DNA of 64,000 bases, taken from the NCBI RefSeq assembly GCF_041022165.1, contig NZ_CP163302.1:3658001-3722000 (forward strand), written 5' to 3'. The notes below the pieces were generated by a model. That model was given only the letters and a program-made list of their open reading frames with translations, was not told where the DNA came from and searched no databases. Of the stretch, positions 27,144 through 36,149 are shown piece by piece. Position numbers and translations under genes: made by a program. The DNA comes from Sinomonas sp. P10A9. GTDB taxonomy: Bacteria > Actinomycetota > Actinomycetes > Actinomycetales > Micrococcaceae. Within the stretch, counting starts at the first letter, position 1, and every line of letters begins with the position of its first letter.

Positions 27144-27200
27144 TCCGGCCCGGCCAGCTGGACGCATGCGGCCAACCGCCCGGGCCGGATCCCGTGACTG

Positions 27201-28535
27201 TCAGCGTCCGGCGCCCTGCGCATAGAGCGTCGCCGATGTGCGGTACGGATGGTCCAGTTCGTCGATCGGAGTGAACGCGGTTTCCCTCATGAAGTAGACC
27301 GCCACTGAGGCGATCACCATGACCCCGGCGGCACCGGCCGCGACAGGAACCCAACCGAACGAGCCCTCCCCCACGATGAGGGCCGCGATCATGGGCGCGA
27401 AACCGGCCAGCAGATTGCCGATCTGATTGCCGACGGCCATGCCGGAGTAGCGCACGGTGCCGGCGAACTGCTCAGCGTAGAACGCAGGCCAGACGCCGTT
27501 GTAGGCCGAGAAGAAGAGCGTCATGTTGACGAAGGCGACCACGAAGATCAGCAGCAGGCTGTGCGACGTGATGGCCATGAAGTAGAGCGGAAGTGTCAGC
27601 GCACAACCGACGGCCGAGGTGATCATCAGGGGCCGGCGGCCGTACTTGTCGGCGAGTTTCGCCGCGAGCGGGAGCGTGAACATCGAGAGGCCGATGGTGA
27701 CTGCGTTGATGGTGAGCATCGCGGCACGGTCGATCCCGGCCGTAGTGGTCGCATAGCTGAGGATGAAGACGGTGAAGAGCGACTGGAAGATCGCGATGGT
27801 CGTCGCGAGGGCCACACGGACGACGTCGAGGGGTTGGTGCCGCAAGACCTCAACGATCGGCCTGCCCTGAACCTCATTGTTCGTCCTGGCCTCCTCGAAC
27901 GTCGGCGTCTCGTGGAGGGTGTTCCGCACGAAGATCGTCACCGCCGTGACCACGATGGAGAGCAGGAAGGGCACCCGCCAGCCCCACGAGTACAGGGCCT
28001 CCTGCGGAAGGGTCGCGACGGGCAGGAAGACCACCGTCGCGAGGACCATGCCGAGGGCGTAGCCCACCATGACGAAGCTCGAGAAGAATCCGCGGCGGCC
28101 CTCGGGCGAATGCTCAAGGGTCAGCACCGACGCGCCAGCGCTCTCTGCTCCCGCCGAGAACCCCTGAAGGAGGCGGCAGACTGTGAGCAGGACCGGCGCC
28201 CCGATGCCGATCGCGTCGTAGGTCGGCAGGAACCCGATGGCCAAGGACACCAGGCCCATGAGCATCACGGTGAAGAGCAGCGCCTTCTTGCGGCCGATCC
28301 TGTCGCCGAAGTGGCCCATCACGACCGCACCGAGAGGCCGTGCCGCGTAGCCGATACCGAACGTGCCGAAGGCGGCGACCACGCCGGCGGTGGGATCCAG
28401 CTTGGGAAAGAAGAGCGCGTTGAAGACGAGGGCGGCCGCCGAGCCGTAGATGAAGAAGTCGTAGTACTCGAGGGCGCTGCCAAGAAGCGAGGCAATGGCC
28501 GCCTTCTTGGGAGTCCGCTGGTGGGTAGTCTGCAC
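27201..28535 (-). CDS. MFS transporter, metabolite:H+ symporter type
   Basis: A 444-residue, 12-helix MFS protein of the MHS subfamily (ProP/ShiA/KgtP-like). The N-terminus has SLLGSALEYYDFFIYGSAAALVF, the loop 2-3 motif is GHFGDRIGRKKALL, and the central motif CRLLQGFSAGAESAG is present. MHS proteins import organic acids and similar metabolites with protons. Start GTG 28535. It faces away from the AcoR-like regulator gene, but the dyad GGTGTTCC-N5-GGAACACC about 160 bases upstream also occurs before the monooxygenase operon, so it is probably co-regulated and may carry a substrate or intermediate such as a dicarboxylate or hydroxyacid. Confidence 0.9.
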   Translation of the reverse strand: MQTTHQRTPKKAAIASLLGSALEYYDFFIYGSAAALVFNALFFPKLDPTAGVVAAFGTFGIGYAARPLGAVVMGHFGDRIGRKKALLFTVMLMGLVSLAIGFLPTYDAIGIGAPVLLTVCRLLQGFSAGAESAGASVLTLEHSPEGRRGFFSSFVMVGYALGMVLATVVFLPVATLPQEALYSWGWRVPFLLSIVVTAVTIFVRNTLHETPTFEEARTNNEVQGRPIVEVLRHQPLDVVRVALATTIAIFQSLFTVFILSYATTTAGIDRAAMLTINAVTIGLSMFTLPLAAKLADKYGRRPLMITSAVGCALTLPLYFMAITSHSLLLIFVVAFVNMTLFFSAYNGVWPAFYAEQFAGTVRYSGMAVGNQIGNLLAGFAPMIAALIVGEGSFGWVPVAAGAAGVMVIASVAVYFMRETAFTPIDELDHPYRTSATLYAQGAGR

Positions 28536-28695
28536 GGTGGTTTACCTGCCTTGTCGAATCAGGTCTCTGAGGCTCCGTTGCCGCAAGGAGACGCGAAGGG
28601 GTGAGGGCGATGGTTGGCAAAGGCCGAAGGGCGACCGCCATCAGCTGATGGCTACCAGGTCCGACAACCACGGTAGGGGTGTGACCTGCGCAACA

Positions 28696-28716
28696 GGTGT
28701 TCCAGAATGGAACACC
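28696..28716. promoter_or_regulatory. Putative activator site upstream of the MFS gene
   Basis: GGTGTTCC-AGAAT-GGAACACC, a perfect 8-bp-arm dyad, lies between the 3' end of the AcoR-like regulator gene and the MFS start, about 160 bases upstream of the latter. The same arms and spacer length recur at 30777-30797. Confidence 0.75.
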
Positions 28717-28779
28717 GATCGACGCCCGCGCATTGATACCGGAAGCCTAGGAATTCCGCCGACTGGGGTATGAATCCGG

Positions 28780-30576
28780 CTACCTCGCGACCGAAGGCTT
28801 GTCCTCCCGGTCCAGCCCGTACGCGTGCATCTTGCGATAGAGGGTAGTGCGGCCGATCCCCAGTGCGGCGGCGGCCGCGGAACGGTTGCCGCCGGCTCTG
28901 CGCAGGGCGTCGACGATCGCGTCGTACTCGAGAGCTTCGATAGTGCTCAGGGAACGCGTCTGGCGCCGGAGGTGCTCCGGGAGGTCGTCGACTCTGAGGA
29001 CGCGGCCCCCACGCTGGGCGATGAGCAGCTCGAGAGTCGTGCGGAGCTCGGACACGTTCCCGGGCCAGTCCCATCCGACAAGCGCCTGCATCACGGCGGG
29101 GGGCACGGCGACGCGATCGTCTTCGGGCCACTCGTCGATGATGGTGCGGACGAGGCCCGGGATGATGTCTCGCATCCTGCGGAGCGCGGGAATCGTCGAA
29201 ATCGGGGCGAGTGCGACGATCCGTGAGCGGACCTGCTCGCCGAGCGACTCGTCGTCGAAGGTCAGGACGATGCGCGGCCTCGTGTCGGGGGTGCCTTCGC
29301 GAGTGCCTGATCCGCGGCGCGCGGCGTCGGCGACGAGGCGCAGCGTCGGCTCGAGGGTCCGGAACCCCGGCAGGTCGAGCACGTCGATGTGGCGGACGAC
29401 GACGGAGCGGCCAGCCTGGACGGCCTGGGTGGCCAGCTCGGCCATGCCGGCCATGCCGGCCGTCGGGGCCGCCGCGGCGTCGAGCGTGAGCGGCTCCTCG
29501 CCGTCGGCCCTCGAGATCAGCCAGTCCCGTGCCGAGTAGTGCTTGCCCGCTCCCGGCGGCCCGGCCAGGGCGACGATGCCGCTGACCCGCGAGGCCGCTT
29601 CGAGTTCGGCCGCATCTGCGGCACGTCCGACGGGCTGGCGCGCCGCAACGTCCTGCGGCGCGTGCTCGTCGTCGTCGCGCCCGTGGAGCTCGAGCGCGAA
29701 CACGCTGCCGCCTCCCAGCCTGTGGACGTCCGCCGTCTTCGAGGACGCCGGCAGCTCGACAACGTTCGACGGCTCCTTCCATTCGAGCTTCTGGAGCTTG
29801 TCCCAGAGGAGCGCGTGGGTGTCCGGGGACATCACGGCAAGTGCTCGGACATCGGCGATGACTGTCTCCGCGCTGAGGACGAGTACGGGGTCCTTGCTCG
29901 ACCGGGATCGCAGGAAGGCAGCCGTGGCCGCCAGATCGATGGGCGCGTTCATCTCGACCAGGCGCGCCTCGACCTGCTGGGCGGCTTCCCTGGCCATGGC
30001 GAGCATGAGCGGGTTCGAGGCCTTGAGGGTCGCCGCGAAGGCGATGGACCCCACGACGCGACCTGTGCGGGGGTCCAGGATCGGAGCCCCCGCGCAGGCC
30101 AGCGACTCAAGACTGTCGTTGAAATGCTCAGGACCGCGGACGAACACCGGTGCGCGGTCTTCCATAGGTGTTCCGAGTCCGTTGGTGCCCAGCGCCGATT
30201 CGGAGAAGTCGAAGCCCTCGGTTGCGAAGGCTCGGTCCAGTCTCCGGCCGTCTCCGCGGTCCGTCAGCCGCCGAGCGACGATTTGGCCACTGCGGTCACT
30301 CAGGAAGACAGCCACCCGCATGTCGGAGAGAGAATCCTGCCACCGGTCCAGAACCGGCCCTGCAGCCACGACCAATGGATTCCGCGCGTCGATCGAGTCG
30401 ATGAAGCGGGGCGGCGCTGGCGCGTTGGACGCGTGGACGCTCACGGAGCGGCGCCAGCTCCGCTCGATGGAGGGGCTGATCCCAGCAAGCTCCTTCTGGA
30501 CAAGGAGACCGCGCTCAACAAGGAGGTCCCGGGCCGCCCGCAGCCGGTCCAGCTCGCGCGCGTCCCTCTCAGACAC
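28780..30576 (-). CDS. AcoR-like Fis-family activator (GAF, degenerate AAA, HTH_8)
   Basis: A 598-residue activator. A GAF-type sensor (about residues 60-220; ALGTNGLGTPMEDRAPVFVRGPEHF) precedes an AAA-like centre with Walker-type AGPPGAGKH near residue 340 and a C-terminal Fis helix-turn-helix (GNRSAAAAALGIGRTTLYRKM near residue 570). The GAFTGA sigma-54 contact loop is missing, as in actinobacterial regulators of this family that work without sigma-54. GTG 30576 is preceded by GAGG. It stands between the MFS gene and the monooxygenase operon, and a shared dyad occurs on both sides, so it is the probable activator of ketone degradation, responding to a cyclic alcohol, ketone or lactone. Confidence 0.9.
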   Translation of the reverse strand: MSERDARELDRLRAARDLLVERGLLVQKELAGISPSIERSWRRSVSVHASNAPAPPRFIDSIDARNPLVVAAGPVLDRWQDSLSDMRVAVFLSDRSGQIVARRLTDRGDGRRLDRAFATEGFDFSESALGTNGLGTPMEDRAPVFVRGPEHFNDSLESLACAGAPILDPRTGRVVGSIAFAATLKASNPLMLAMAREAAQQVEARLVEMNAPIDLAATAAFLRSRSSKDPVLVLSAETVIADVRALAVMSPDTHALLWDKLQKLEWKEPSNVVELPASSKTADVHRLGGGSVFALELHGRDDDEHAPQDVAARQPVGRAADAAELEAASRVSGIVALAGPPGAGKHYSARDWLISRADGEEPLTLDAAAAPTAGMAGMAELATQAVQAGRSVVVRHIDVLDLPGFRTLEPTLRLVADAARRGSGTREGTPDTRPRIVLTFDDESLGEQVRSRIVALAPISTIPALRRMRDIIPGLVRTIIDEWPEDDRVAVPPAVMQALVGWDWPGNVSELRTTLELLIAQRGGRVLRVDDLPEHLRRQTRSLSTIEALEYDAIVDALRRAGGNRSAAAAALGIGRTTLYRKMHAYGLDREDKPSVAR

Positions 30577-30773
30577 GCGAACCTCGGGAGAATGACGGAC
30601 CCTTCATCCTTCAAGGATCGCAGTGTGATCCATCCACCACCAATACCAATGGCGCAATGGATTGTTCCCGTTCGCGGAATGAACGGCGCGAGCCGAGGGC
30701 ATGGGGCGCCCGGCGTGGGCTTCCGCGTTCTGCCAGGGCCTCTGGCTTCCATGCTGTCCTCGAGCATGGCCCA

Positions 30774-30800
30774 TCTGGTGTTCCACATCGGAACACCAGA
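30774..30800. promoter_or_regulatory. Putative activator site upstream of the Baeyer-Villiger operon
   Basis: TCTGGTGTTCC-ACATC-GGAACACCAGA is a perfect dyad with 11-bp arms about 90-110 bases before the esterase gene, a normal distance for an upstream activating site. Its core is identical in arms and spacing to the site at 28696. The rest of the 310-base intergenic region (30577-30886) contains no gene; the ribosome site AAAAGGAG precedes ATG 30887. Confidence 0.78.
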
Positions 30801-30886
30801 CGGGAGTTGCGCCCCCGGACACTTGATGCAGTGGCCCCGATCACACCGATGTTTTCAACGGGGGCCGACGCAAAAGGAGTATCTCG

Positions 30887-31807
30887 ATGACTATCACCCA
30901 GGACGCTTCCACCACCGTCTCCCGCGAGTCGGAGAGCCTCCGAAGCCTCTACGCCGACTGGTCAGACATTATGGCCAACACCGAGCTCACGATGAGGCTT
31001 TTCCGGAGCATCTTCGACGAGTGGCACCAGCCCACGACTGAGCCCGAGGACGTCACCTACAAGGAGGAGACGGTCGGCGGGGTGCCCGGCATCTGGGCTT
31101 TCCCCGCCGGCGCCGACAAGACCCGCGTGCTCCTCTACACGCACGGTGGAGGCTTCGCCGTCGGCTCCGCCTCGAGCCACCGCAAGCTCGCCGCCCACGT
31201 GGCCAAGGCCCTCGGCGTGACGACCTTCGTTCCCGACTACCGCCGGGCGCCCGAGCACCCGCACCCCGCCCAGATCGAGGACGGCGTGGCCGTCTTCGAC
31301 GCCCTGCTCGAGCGCGGCATCAAGGCCGAGGACATCACGACGATCGGAGACTCCGCGGGCGGGAACCTCGCCGTCGCCATCCCGCTCGCCCTCCGCGAGC
31401 AGGGGAAGCCCCTCCCCGGCCGGGTCATCGCCTTCTCCCCCTGGCTCGACATGGAGAACGCCGGCGAGACGCTCGTGACGAACGACGCGACCGACGCCCT
31501 CATCACCCGCGAGCTCCTCGAGGGCATGATCGCCGGTGTCCTGGGAGGCCTGACGAACCCGGACAACCCGCTCGCCAACCCGCTCTACGCCGACTTCACC
31601 GGGTTCCCCAAGCTCTACGTGAACGCGGGGGGCGCGGAATCCCTGCTCGACAACGCGACGCGGCTCGTCGACAAGGCTCAGGCCGCTGGGGTCGATGTGA
31701 CGCTGTCCATCGCGCCCGGCCAGCAGCACGTCTTCCCGTTCCTTGCGGGCCGTGCCCCGGAGGCGGACCAGGAGATCGCCAAGATCGCCCAGTGGTACCG
31801 CGCCTAA
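30887..31807 (+). CDS. Alpha/beta hydrolase, probable lactone/ester hydrolase (ChnC-like)
   Basis: A 306-residue hormone-sensitive-lipase-type hydrolase. The oxyanion motif THGGGFAVGS is near residue 86, the nucleophile in TIGDSAGGNLA near Ser156, the acid in NAGGAESLLDNA near residue 249 and His in PGQQHVFPF near residue 284. The gene is first in an operon with a cyclohexanone-type monooxygenase, so the natural role is probably opening the lactone (for example epsilon-caprolactone to 6-hydroxyhexanoate) made by that enzyme. A general esterase function cannot be excluded. It is 46 bases upstream of the monooxygenase. Confidence 0.88.
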   Translation: MTITQDASTTVSRESESLRSLYADWSDIMANTELTMRLFRSIFDEWHQPTTEPEDVTYKEETVGGVPGIWAFPAGADKTRVLLYTHGGGFAVGSASSHRKLAAHVAKALGVTTFVPDYRRAPEHPHPAQIEDGVAVFDALLERGIKAEDITTIGDSAGGNLAVAIPLALREQGKPLPGRVIAFSPWLDMENAGETLVTNDATDALITRELLEGMIAGVLGGLTNPDNPLANPLYADFTGFPKLYVNAGGAESLLDNATRLVDKAQAAGVDVTLSIAPGQQHVFPFLAGRAPEADQEIAKIAQWYRA

Positions 31808-31853
31808 CCCCCAACGAACCCCATCTGACACGAGAGACAAAGGAGTCCTCATC

Positions 31854-33479
31854 ATGACTGCACAGGACAACGCGCCGGTCGAGAACTTCGACGCCATCGT
31901 CATTGGCGCCGGCTTCGGCGGCATCTACCAGCTCCACACGCTGCGCGACCAGCTGGGCCTCAAGGTCCGTGCCTTCGACCGCGCCGGCGGCGTGGGCGGC
32001 ACCTGGTACTGGAACCGGTACCCCGGAGCCATGTCGGACACGGAGAGCTTCGTCTACCGGTACTACTGGGACAAGGAGATGCTCCAGGAGTGGGACTACG
32101 ACCACCGGTACCTCAACCAGCCCGACATCCTCGCCTACCTCGAGGCGGTCGTCGAGAAGCACGACCTGGCCCGTGACATCCAGCTCAACACCGAGATCAC
32201 GGCCATGGACTTCGACGAGTCGACCGACCGCTGGACCGTGACGACGGGCGACGGCGCGACCTACACCGCGCGCTACCTCATCTCGGCGCTGGGGCTGCTC
32301 TCCTCGACGAACTTCCCGACGTTCCCGGGCATGGACACCTTCAAGGGACGGATCGTCCACACTGGCGCGTGGCCGGAGGACCTCGACATCACGGGCAAGC
32401 GCGTCGGTGTCATCGGCACCGGTTCGACGGGCACGCAGGTCGTCTGTGCCGCGTCGAAGATTGCCTCGCACCTGACCGTCTTCCAGCGCTCGCCGCAGTA
32501 CAGCGTGCCGTCCGGGAACGGTCCGGTCACCCCCGAGTACGTGCAGGAGAAGCGGGAGAAGTACGACGAGATCTGGGAGCAGGTCCGCGGCTCGGTCGTT
32601 GCGTTCGGCTTCGAGGAGAGCTCGGTTGCCGCCATGAGCGTCACGGAGGAGGAGCGCGAGCGCCGTTTCCAGGCCGCTTGGGACCGGGGCAACGGCTTCC
32701 ACTTCATGTTCGGCGCCTTCGGCGACATCGCGATCGACCCGGAGGCCAACGAGGCGGCCGCAGCCTTCATCCGCAAGAAGATCGCCGAGATCGTCAAGGA
32801 TCCGGAGACTGCCCGCAAGCTCACGCCGACCGACCTCTATGCGAAGCGGCCGCTCTGCAACTGGGACTACTACGAGTCCTACAACCGCGACAACGTGGAA
32901 CTCGTGAGCATCAAGGAGAACCCGATCGAGGAGATCACTCCCGAGGGACTGCGCACGGCGGACGGCGTGGTCCATGAGCTCGACGTGATCGTCTTCGCGA
33001 CCGGCTTCGACGCCGTGGACGGCAACTACCTGCGCATGAACATCCGCGGCCGAGACGGACTGACGATCCAGGACCACTGGAAGAACGGCCCGACCAGCTA
33101 CGTCGGCGTCACCACGGCCCACTTCCCGAACCTGTTCATGATCCTGGGCCCGAACGGCCCGTTCACCAACCTGCCGCCCTCGATCGAGGCCCAGGTCGAG
33201 TTCATCACGGAGATGATCCGTTCGGCCGAGGCTGATGGTGTGACAACCATCGAACCCACGGTCGAGGCCGAGGAGAAGTGGACCCAGACGTGCCAGGAGA
33301 TCGCCGACATGACGCTCTTCCCGAAGGCTGACTCCTGGATCTTCGGCGCCAACATCCCGGGCAAGCCGAACACTGTCATGTTCTACATGGCCGGGCTCGG
33401 GGCCTACCGCGGGGTGCTCGCAGAGGTCGCGGAGAAGGGCTACGGGGGGTTCGCGCTCCGCTCGCCCGCAACCGTCTAG
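31854..33479 (+). CDS. chnB: Baeyer-Villiger monooxygenase, cyclohexanone monooxygenase type
   Basis: A 541-residue flavoprotein that uses NADPH and O2 to insert oxygen next to a ketone. It has the FAD Rossmann motif GAGFGG (residues 18-23), the Baeyer-Villiger fingerprint FKGRIVHTGAWP near residue 163 and the NADPH motif GTGSTG near residue 188. Stretches such as GGTWYWNRYPGAMSDTE, VFQRSPQYSVP and LGPNGPFTNLPPSIEAQVE are nearly those of Acinetobacter cyclohexanone monooxygenase, as is the length (543 there). Cyclohexanone or a near relative (cyclopentanone) is the best substrate guess. ATG 31854 has AAAGGAG upstream. A strong hairpin follows the stop. Confidence 0.95.
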   Translation: MTAQDNAPVENFDAIVIGAGFGGIYQLHTLRDQLGLKVRAFDRAGGVGGTWYWNRYPGAMSDTESFVYRYYWDKEMLQEWDYDHRYLNQPDILAYLEAVVEKHDLARDIQLNTEITAMDFDESTDRWTVTTGDGATYTARYLISALGLLSSTNFPTFPGMDTFKGRIVHTGAWPEDLDITGKRVGVIGTGSTGTQVVCAASKIASHLTVFQRSPQYSVPSGNGPVTPEYVQEKREKYDEIWEQVRGSVVAFGFEESSVAAMSVTEEERERRFQAAWDRGNGFHFMFGAFGDIAIDPEANEAAAAFIRKKIAEIVKDPETARKLTPTDLYAKRPLCNWDYYESYNRDNVELVSIKENPIEEITPEGLRTADGVVHELDVIVFATGFDAVDGNYLRMNIRGRDGLTIQDHWKNGPTSYVGVTTAHFPNLFMILGPNGPFTNLPPSIEAQVEFITEMIRSAEADGVTTIEPTVEAEEKWTQTCQEIADMTLFPKADSWIFGANIPGKPNTVMFYMAGLGAYRGVLAEVAEKGYGGFALRSPATV

Positions 33480-33485
33480 CCGCGA

Positions 33486-33526
33486 CGCCGCGTGGGGGCC
33501 GCCGACCTGACGGCCCCCACGCGGCG
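33486..33526 (+). terminator. 16-bp intercistronic hairpin after the monooxygenase gene
   Basis: CGCCGCGTGGGGGCCG and CGGCCCCCACGCGGCG form a perfect 16-bp GC stem with a 9-base loop starting 7 bases after the monooxygenase stop and ending 43 bases before the alcohol dehydrogenase. There is no T-run, so it probably acts as a partial terminator or a 3' stabiliser that raises monooxygenase/esterase mRNA over the downstream genes. Confidence 0.7.
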
Positions 33527-33569
33527 CTTGGCAGTCGATCCGCACCAGATCCGACCCAGAGGAATTCCC

Positions 33570-34646
33570 ATGCACGCCTACGCTGTTCTCAGCAACACCG
33601 CCCATGCCATCACGGACATCGAGCTGCCCACCAACGAGCCGACCGGAACCGAAGTCCGGCTGCGCGTGGTGCGCTCGGGAATCTGCCACACCGACACCCA
33701 CCTGCGCGAGGGCTACTACGATCTCGGGAGCAGAGGAAGGCTCAACCTCGTTGACCGGGGCATGACGTACCCCATGGTGATGGGCCACGAGGTAGTCGGC
33801 GTCGTGGAGGCTGTGGGCCCCGACGCGCTTGGGGTCCAGATCGGTCAGACCAGACTCGTCTTCCCGTGGATCGGCTGTGGCTCGTGCGATGCCTGCCGCG
33901 CCGGCCACGAGAACCTCTGCCCGGCTCCGCAGAACCTCGGCGTCGCGCGTCACGGCGGCTACGCGGAGCACATCTCGGTTCCGCACCCGCGGTACCTCCT
34001 CGACATCGATGGGCTCGACGAGAGCTGGGCGGCAACGCTCGCATGCTCGGGTCTCACTGCCTACAGCGCCGCCCGCAAGGCTCTGCCGGATACACCCACC
34101 GTCCCCGTCGTCGTCATCGGGGCGGGTGGCGTAGGCCTCACGGCCATCGCGACCCTCGCGGCCCTCGGGCACCGTGCGATCTGCGCCGTCGACCTTCAGG
34201 AGCGCAACCTCGACCTGGCCCGCGAACTGGGCGCCAGCACGGTGATCCGCGCGGACCAGGACAACCTCGCGGCGGCCATCACGGGCGCGCTCGGCGGTCC
34301 CGTCGCGGCCGTCATCGACTTCGTGAACACAGGCAAGACGGCGTCGGTGGCCTTCGACATCCTCCAGAAGGGCGGCCGCATGGTCCAGGTCGGCCTCTTC
34401 GGCGGAGAGCTGATCGTGCCGACTGCCCTGCTGACGCTCAAGATCATCACCATCCAGGGAAGCTTCGTCGGCTCGCTGGGCGAACTGGGCGAACTCGTCA
34501 CCCTCGCGAAGACTGGAGCGCTGCCGCACATCCCGATCATCGAGGGGACGCTCAGCGCCTCCGAGGTCGATGCGGCCCTCGACAGGCTCGCCAACGGCGG
34601 GGTCCCGGGGCGCATCGTCCTCGGTGCCGCCGCCTCCATGTCCTGA
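33570..34646 (+). CDS. chnD: Zn-dependent alcohol dehydrogenase, probable 6-hydroxyhexanoate dehydrogenase
   Basis: A 358-residue medium-chain dehydrogenase. Catalytic zinc ligands lie in SGICHTDTH (Cys near residue 38) and GHEVVG (His near residue 73); the structural zinc lobe is GCGSCDACRAGHENLC (near residue 107); the NAD site is VIGAGGVGLTA (near residue 184). The insertion GYYDLGSRGRLNLVDRG after the catalytic Cys resembles ChnD, the 6-hydroxyhexanoate dehydrogenase of cyclohexanol degraders. In this operon it would oxidise the omega-hydroxyacid released by the hydrolase. ATG 33570 follows CAGAGGAA. The aldehyde dehydrogenase begins 25 bases after its stop. Confidence 0.9.
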   Translation: MHAYAVLSNTAHAITDIELPTNEPTGTEVRLRVVRSGICHTDTHLREGYYDLGSRGRLNLVDRGMTYPMVMGHEVVGVVEAVGPDALGVQIGQTRLVFPWIGCGSCDACRAGHENLCPAPQNLGVARHGGYAEHISVPHPRYLLDIDGLDESWAATLACSGLTAYSAARKALPDTPTVPVVVIGAGGVGLTAIATLAALGHRAICAVDLQERNLDLARELGASTVIRADQDNLAAAITGALGGPVAAVIDFVNTGKTASVAFDILQKGGRMVQVGLFGGELIVPTALLTLKIITIQGSFVGSLGELGELVTLAKTGALPHIPIIEGTLSASEVDAALDRLANGGVPGRIVLGAAASMS

Positions 34647-34671
34647 CCCTGCAAGGAAAGACTGCATCACC

Positions 34672-36063
34672 GTGAGCATCTACCAGACCGTCAACCCCGC
34701 CACCGGCGAGTCCGTGGCGTCCTTCCCCGCGCTGAGCGACAACGAAGTCGAGGGGGTCCTCTCCCAGTCCACCGAGGCCTACGCGTCGTGGCGGAAGGCC
34801 CCGCTCAAGGACCGGGCGGCTGTTCTGAAGCGGGCGGCCGAGCTCCACCGCGAGCGCGCGGACGAACTCGCAGCCCTCCTGACCCTCGAGGTAGGAAAGC
34901 CGCTCGCCGAGGCACGCGGCGAGGTGGCCCTCGTGGCGAACATCTATGAGTACTACGCCGACCACGCGGAGGAGTTCCTCGACGACGAGCAGCTGAGCAT
35001 CGCAGGACCCGGCGAGGCGATCGTGCGCACGGAGCCGATCGGCCCGATCGTCGGCGTGATGCCGTGGAACTTCCCGTACTACCAGGTGGCGCGGTTCGCG
35101 GCACCCAACGTGGTCCTGGGCAACACCGTGATCGTCAAGCACTCCCGCAACTGCCCGCAGTCCGCACTCGCCATCGAGTCGATCCTGAAAGAGGCGGGCG
35201 TGCCCGCGGGCGTCTACATCAACGCGTTCGCGACGAGCGGCCAGATTGCCACCATGGTTGCGGACCCCCGAGTCCGCGGTGTCTCACTCACCGGTTCGGA
35301 AAAGGCCGGCTCGGCGGTGGCGGAAGTTGCGGGCCGCCACATGAAGAAGTTCGTCCTCGAGCTGGGCGGATCCGATCCGTTCATCGTCCTTGCCGACGCC
35401 GACCTCGACCGGGCTGTCTCCGACGCTGTTGCCGGCCGCCTCTACAACGCCGGTCAGGCGTGCACGGCCTCGAAGCGCTTCATCGTCGAGGACGCGGTCT
35501 ACGACGAGTTCCTCTCGCGCTTCGCCGAGGCCATGGAGGCGGTCCAGCCCAACGACCCGACGGATTCGGGGACCAAGCTCGGCCCCCTCGCGTCGCGTGC
35601 AGCCGCCGAGGAGCTCGCCGAGATCGTCGACGACGCCATCCTCCACGGCGCCACCGCAGTCGCCGGAAGCACGCCGGGCCGCGAGGGCGCTTTCTTCCCG
35701 CCGACCGTCCTGACCGGTGTCGTCCCCGGGACCCGGGCCTACTCCGAGGAGCTGTTCGGCCCCGTGGCGGTAGTCCACCGCGCCGCGTCCGCGTCCGACG
35801 CTGTCGAGATCGCCAACGATTCCGCCTACGGCCTCGCGGCCTCGGTCTACACGACCGACGAGGCCGCTGCGAGGGAGATCGCCGCCCAGCTCGAGGCCGG
35901 CATGGTCTGGATCAACAGCGTCAGCCGCAGCGCCCCGGACCTCCCGTTCGGCGGGGTCAAGCTCTCCGGCGTCGGCCGCGAGCTCTCGCGCTTCGGGATC
36001 AACGAATTCGCCAACAAGAAGCTCGTGCGCATTCCGAAGCCTTCCGCGGGGGCCAGCGCCTAG
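34672..36063 (+). CDS. chnE: Aldehyde dehydrogenase, probable 6-oxohexanoate dehydrogenase
   Basis: A 463-residue NAD(P)+-dependent aldehyde dehydrogenase of the succinate-semialdehyde/ChnE type. The general-base region is VLELGGSDPFIVL (Glu near residue 228), the catalytic Cys is in NAGQACTASKRFIV (near residue 262) and the C-terminal signature is LPFGGVKLSGVGRELS. The start is GTG 34672 after AAGGAAAG; the upstream frame overlapping the alcohol dehydrogenase is not coding. Last gene of the ketone operon; its expected reaction here is 6-oxohexanoate to adipate (or the C5 homologue). It is convergent with the LysR gene. Confidence 0.92.
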   Translation: MSIYQTVNPATGESVASFPALSDNEVEGVLSQSTEAYASWRKAPLKDRAAVLKRAAELHRERADELAALLTLEVGKPLAEARGEVALVANIYEYYADHAEEFLDDEQLSIAGPGEAIVRTEPIGPIVGVMPWNFPYYQVARFAAPNVVLGNTVIVKHSRNCPQSALAIESILKEAGVPAGVYINAFATSGQIATMVADPRVRGVSLTGSEKAGSAVAEVAGRHMKKFVLELGGSDPFIVLADADLDRAVSDAVAGRLYNAGQACTASKRFIVEDAVYDEFLSRFAEAMEAVQPNDPTDSGTKLGPLASRAAAEELAEIVDDAILHGATAVAGSTPGREGAFFPPTVLTGVVPGTRAYSEELFGPVAVVHRAASASDAVEIANDSAYGLAASVYTTDEAAAREIAAQLEAGMVWINSVSRSAPDLPFGGVKLSGVGRELSRFGINEFANKKLVRIPKPSAGASA

Positions 36064-36149
36064 GGATCGCAGCGATGGCCGGCGCGTCCCCGGTTCTGCC
36101 CACCGTCATCCGACGGCGCGTGGGCGGGACCGGGGGCGCCGTTTCGCGT

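Noticed and set aside
28780..30576. Sigma-54-dependent activator
   Set aside because: The C-terminal layout is NtrC/AcoR-like, but the GAFTGA loop needed to contact sigma-54 is absent and no -24/-12 promoter (TGGCAC-N5-TTGC) was seen before the target genes.
31596..34679. 1027-codon minus-strand open frame opposite the hydrolase/monooxygenase/dehydrogenase genes
   Set aside because: It spans three well-supported genes on the other strand and has antisense-type composition.
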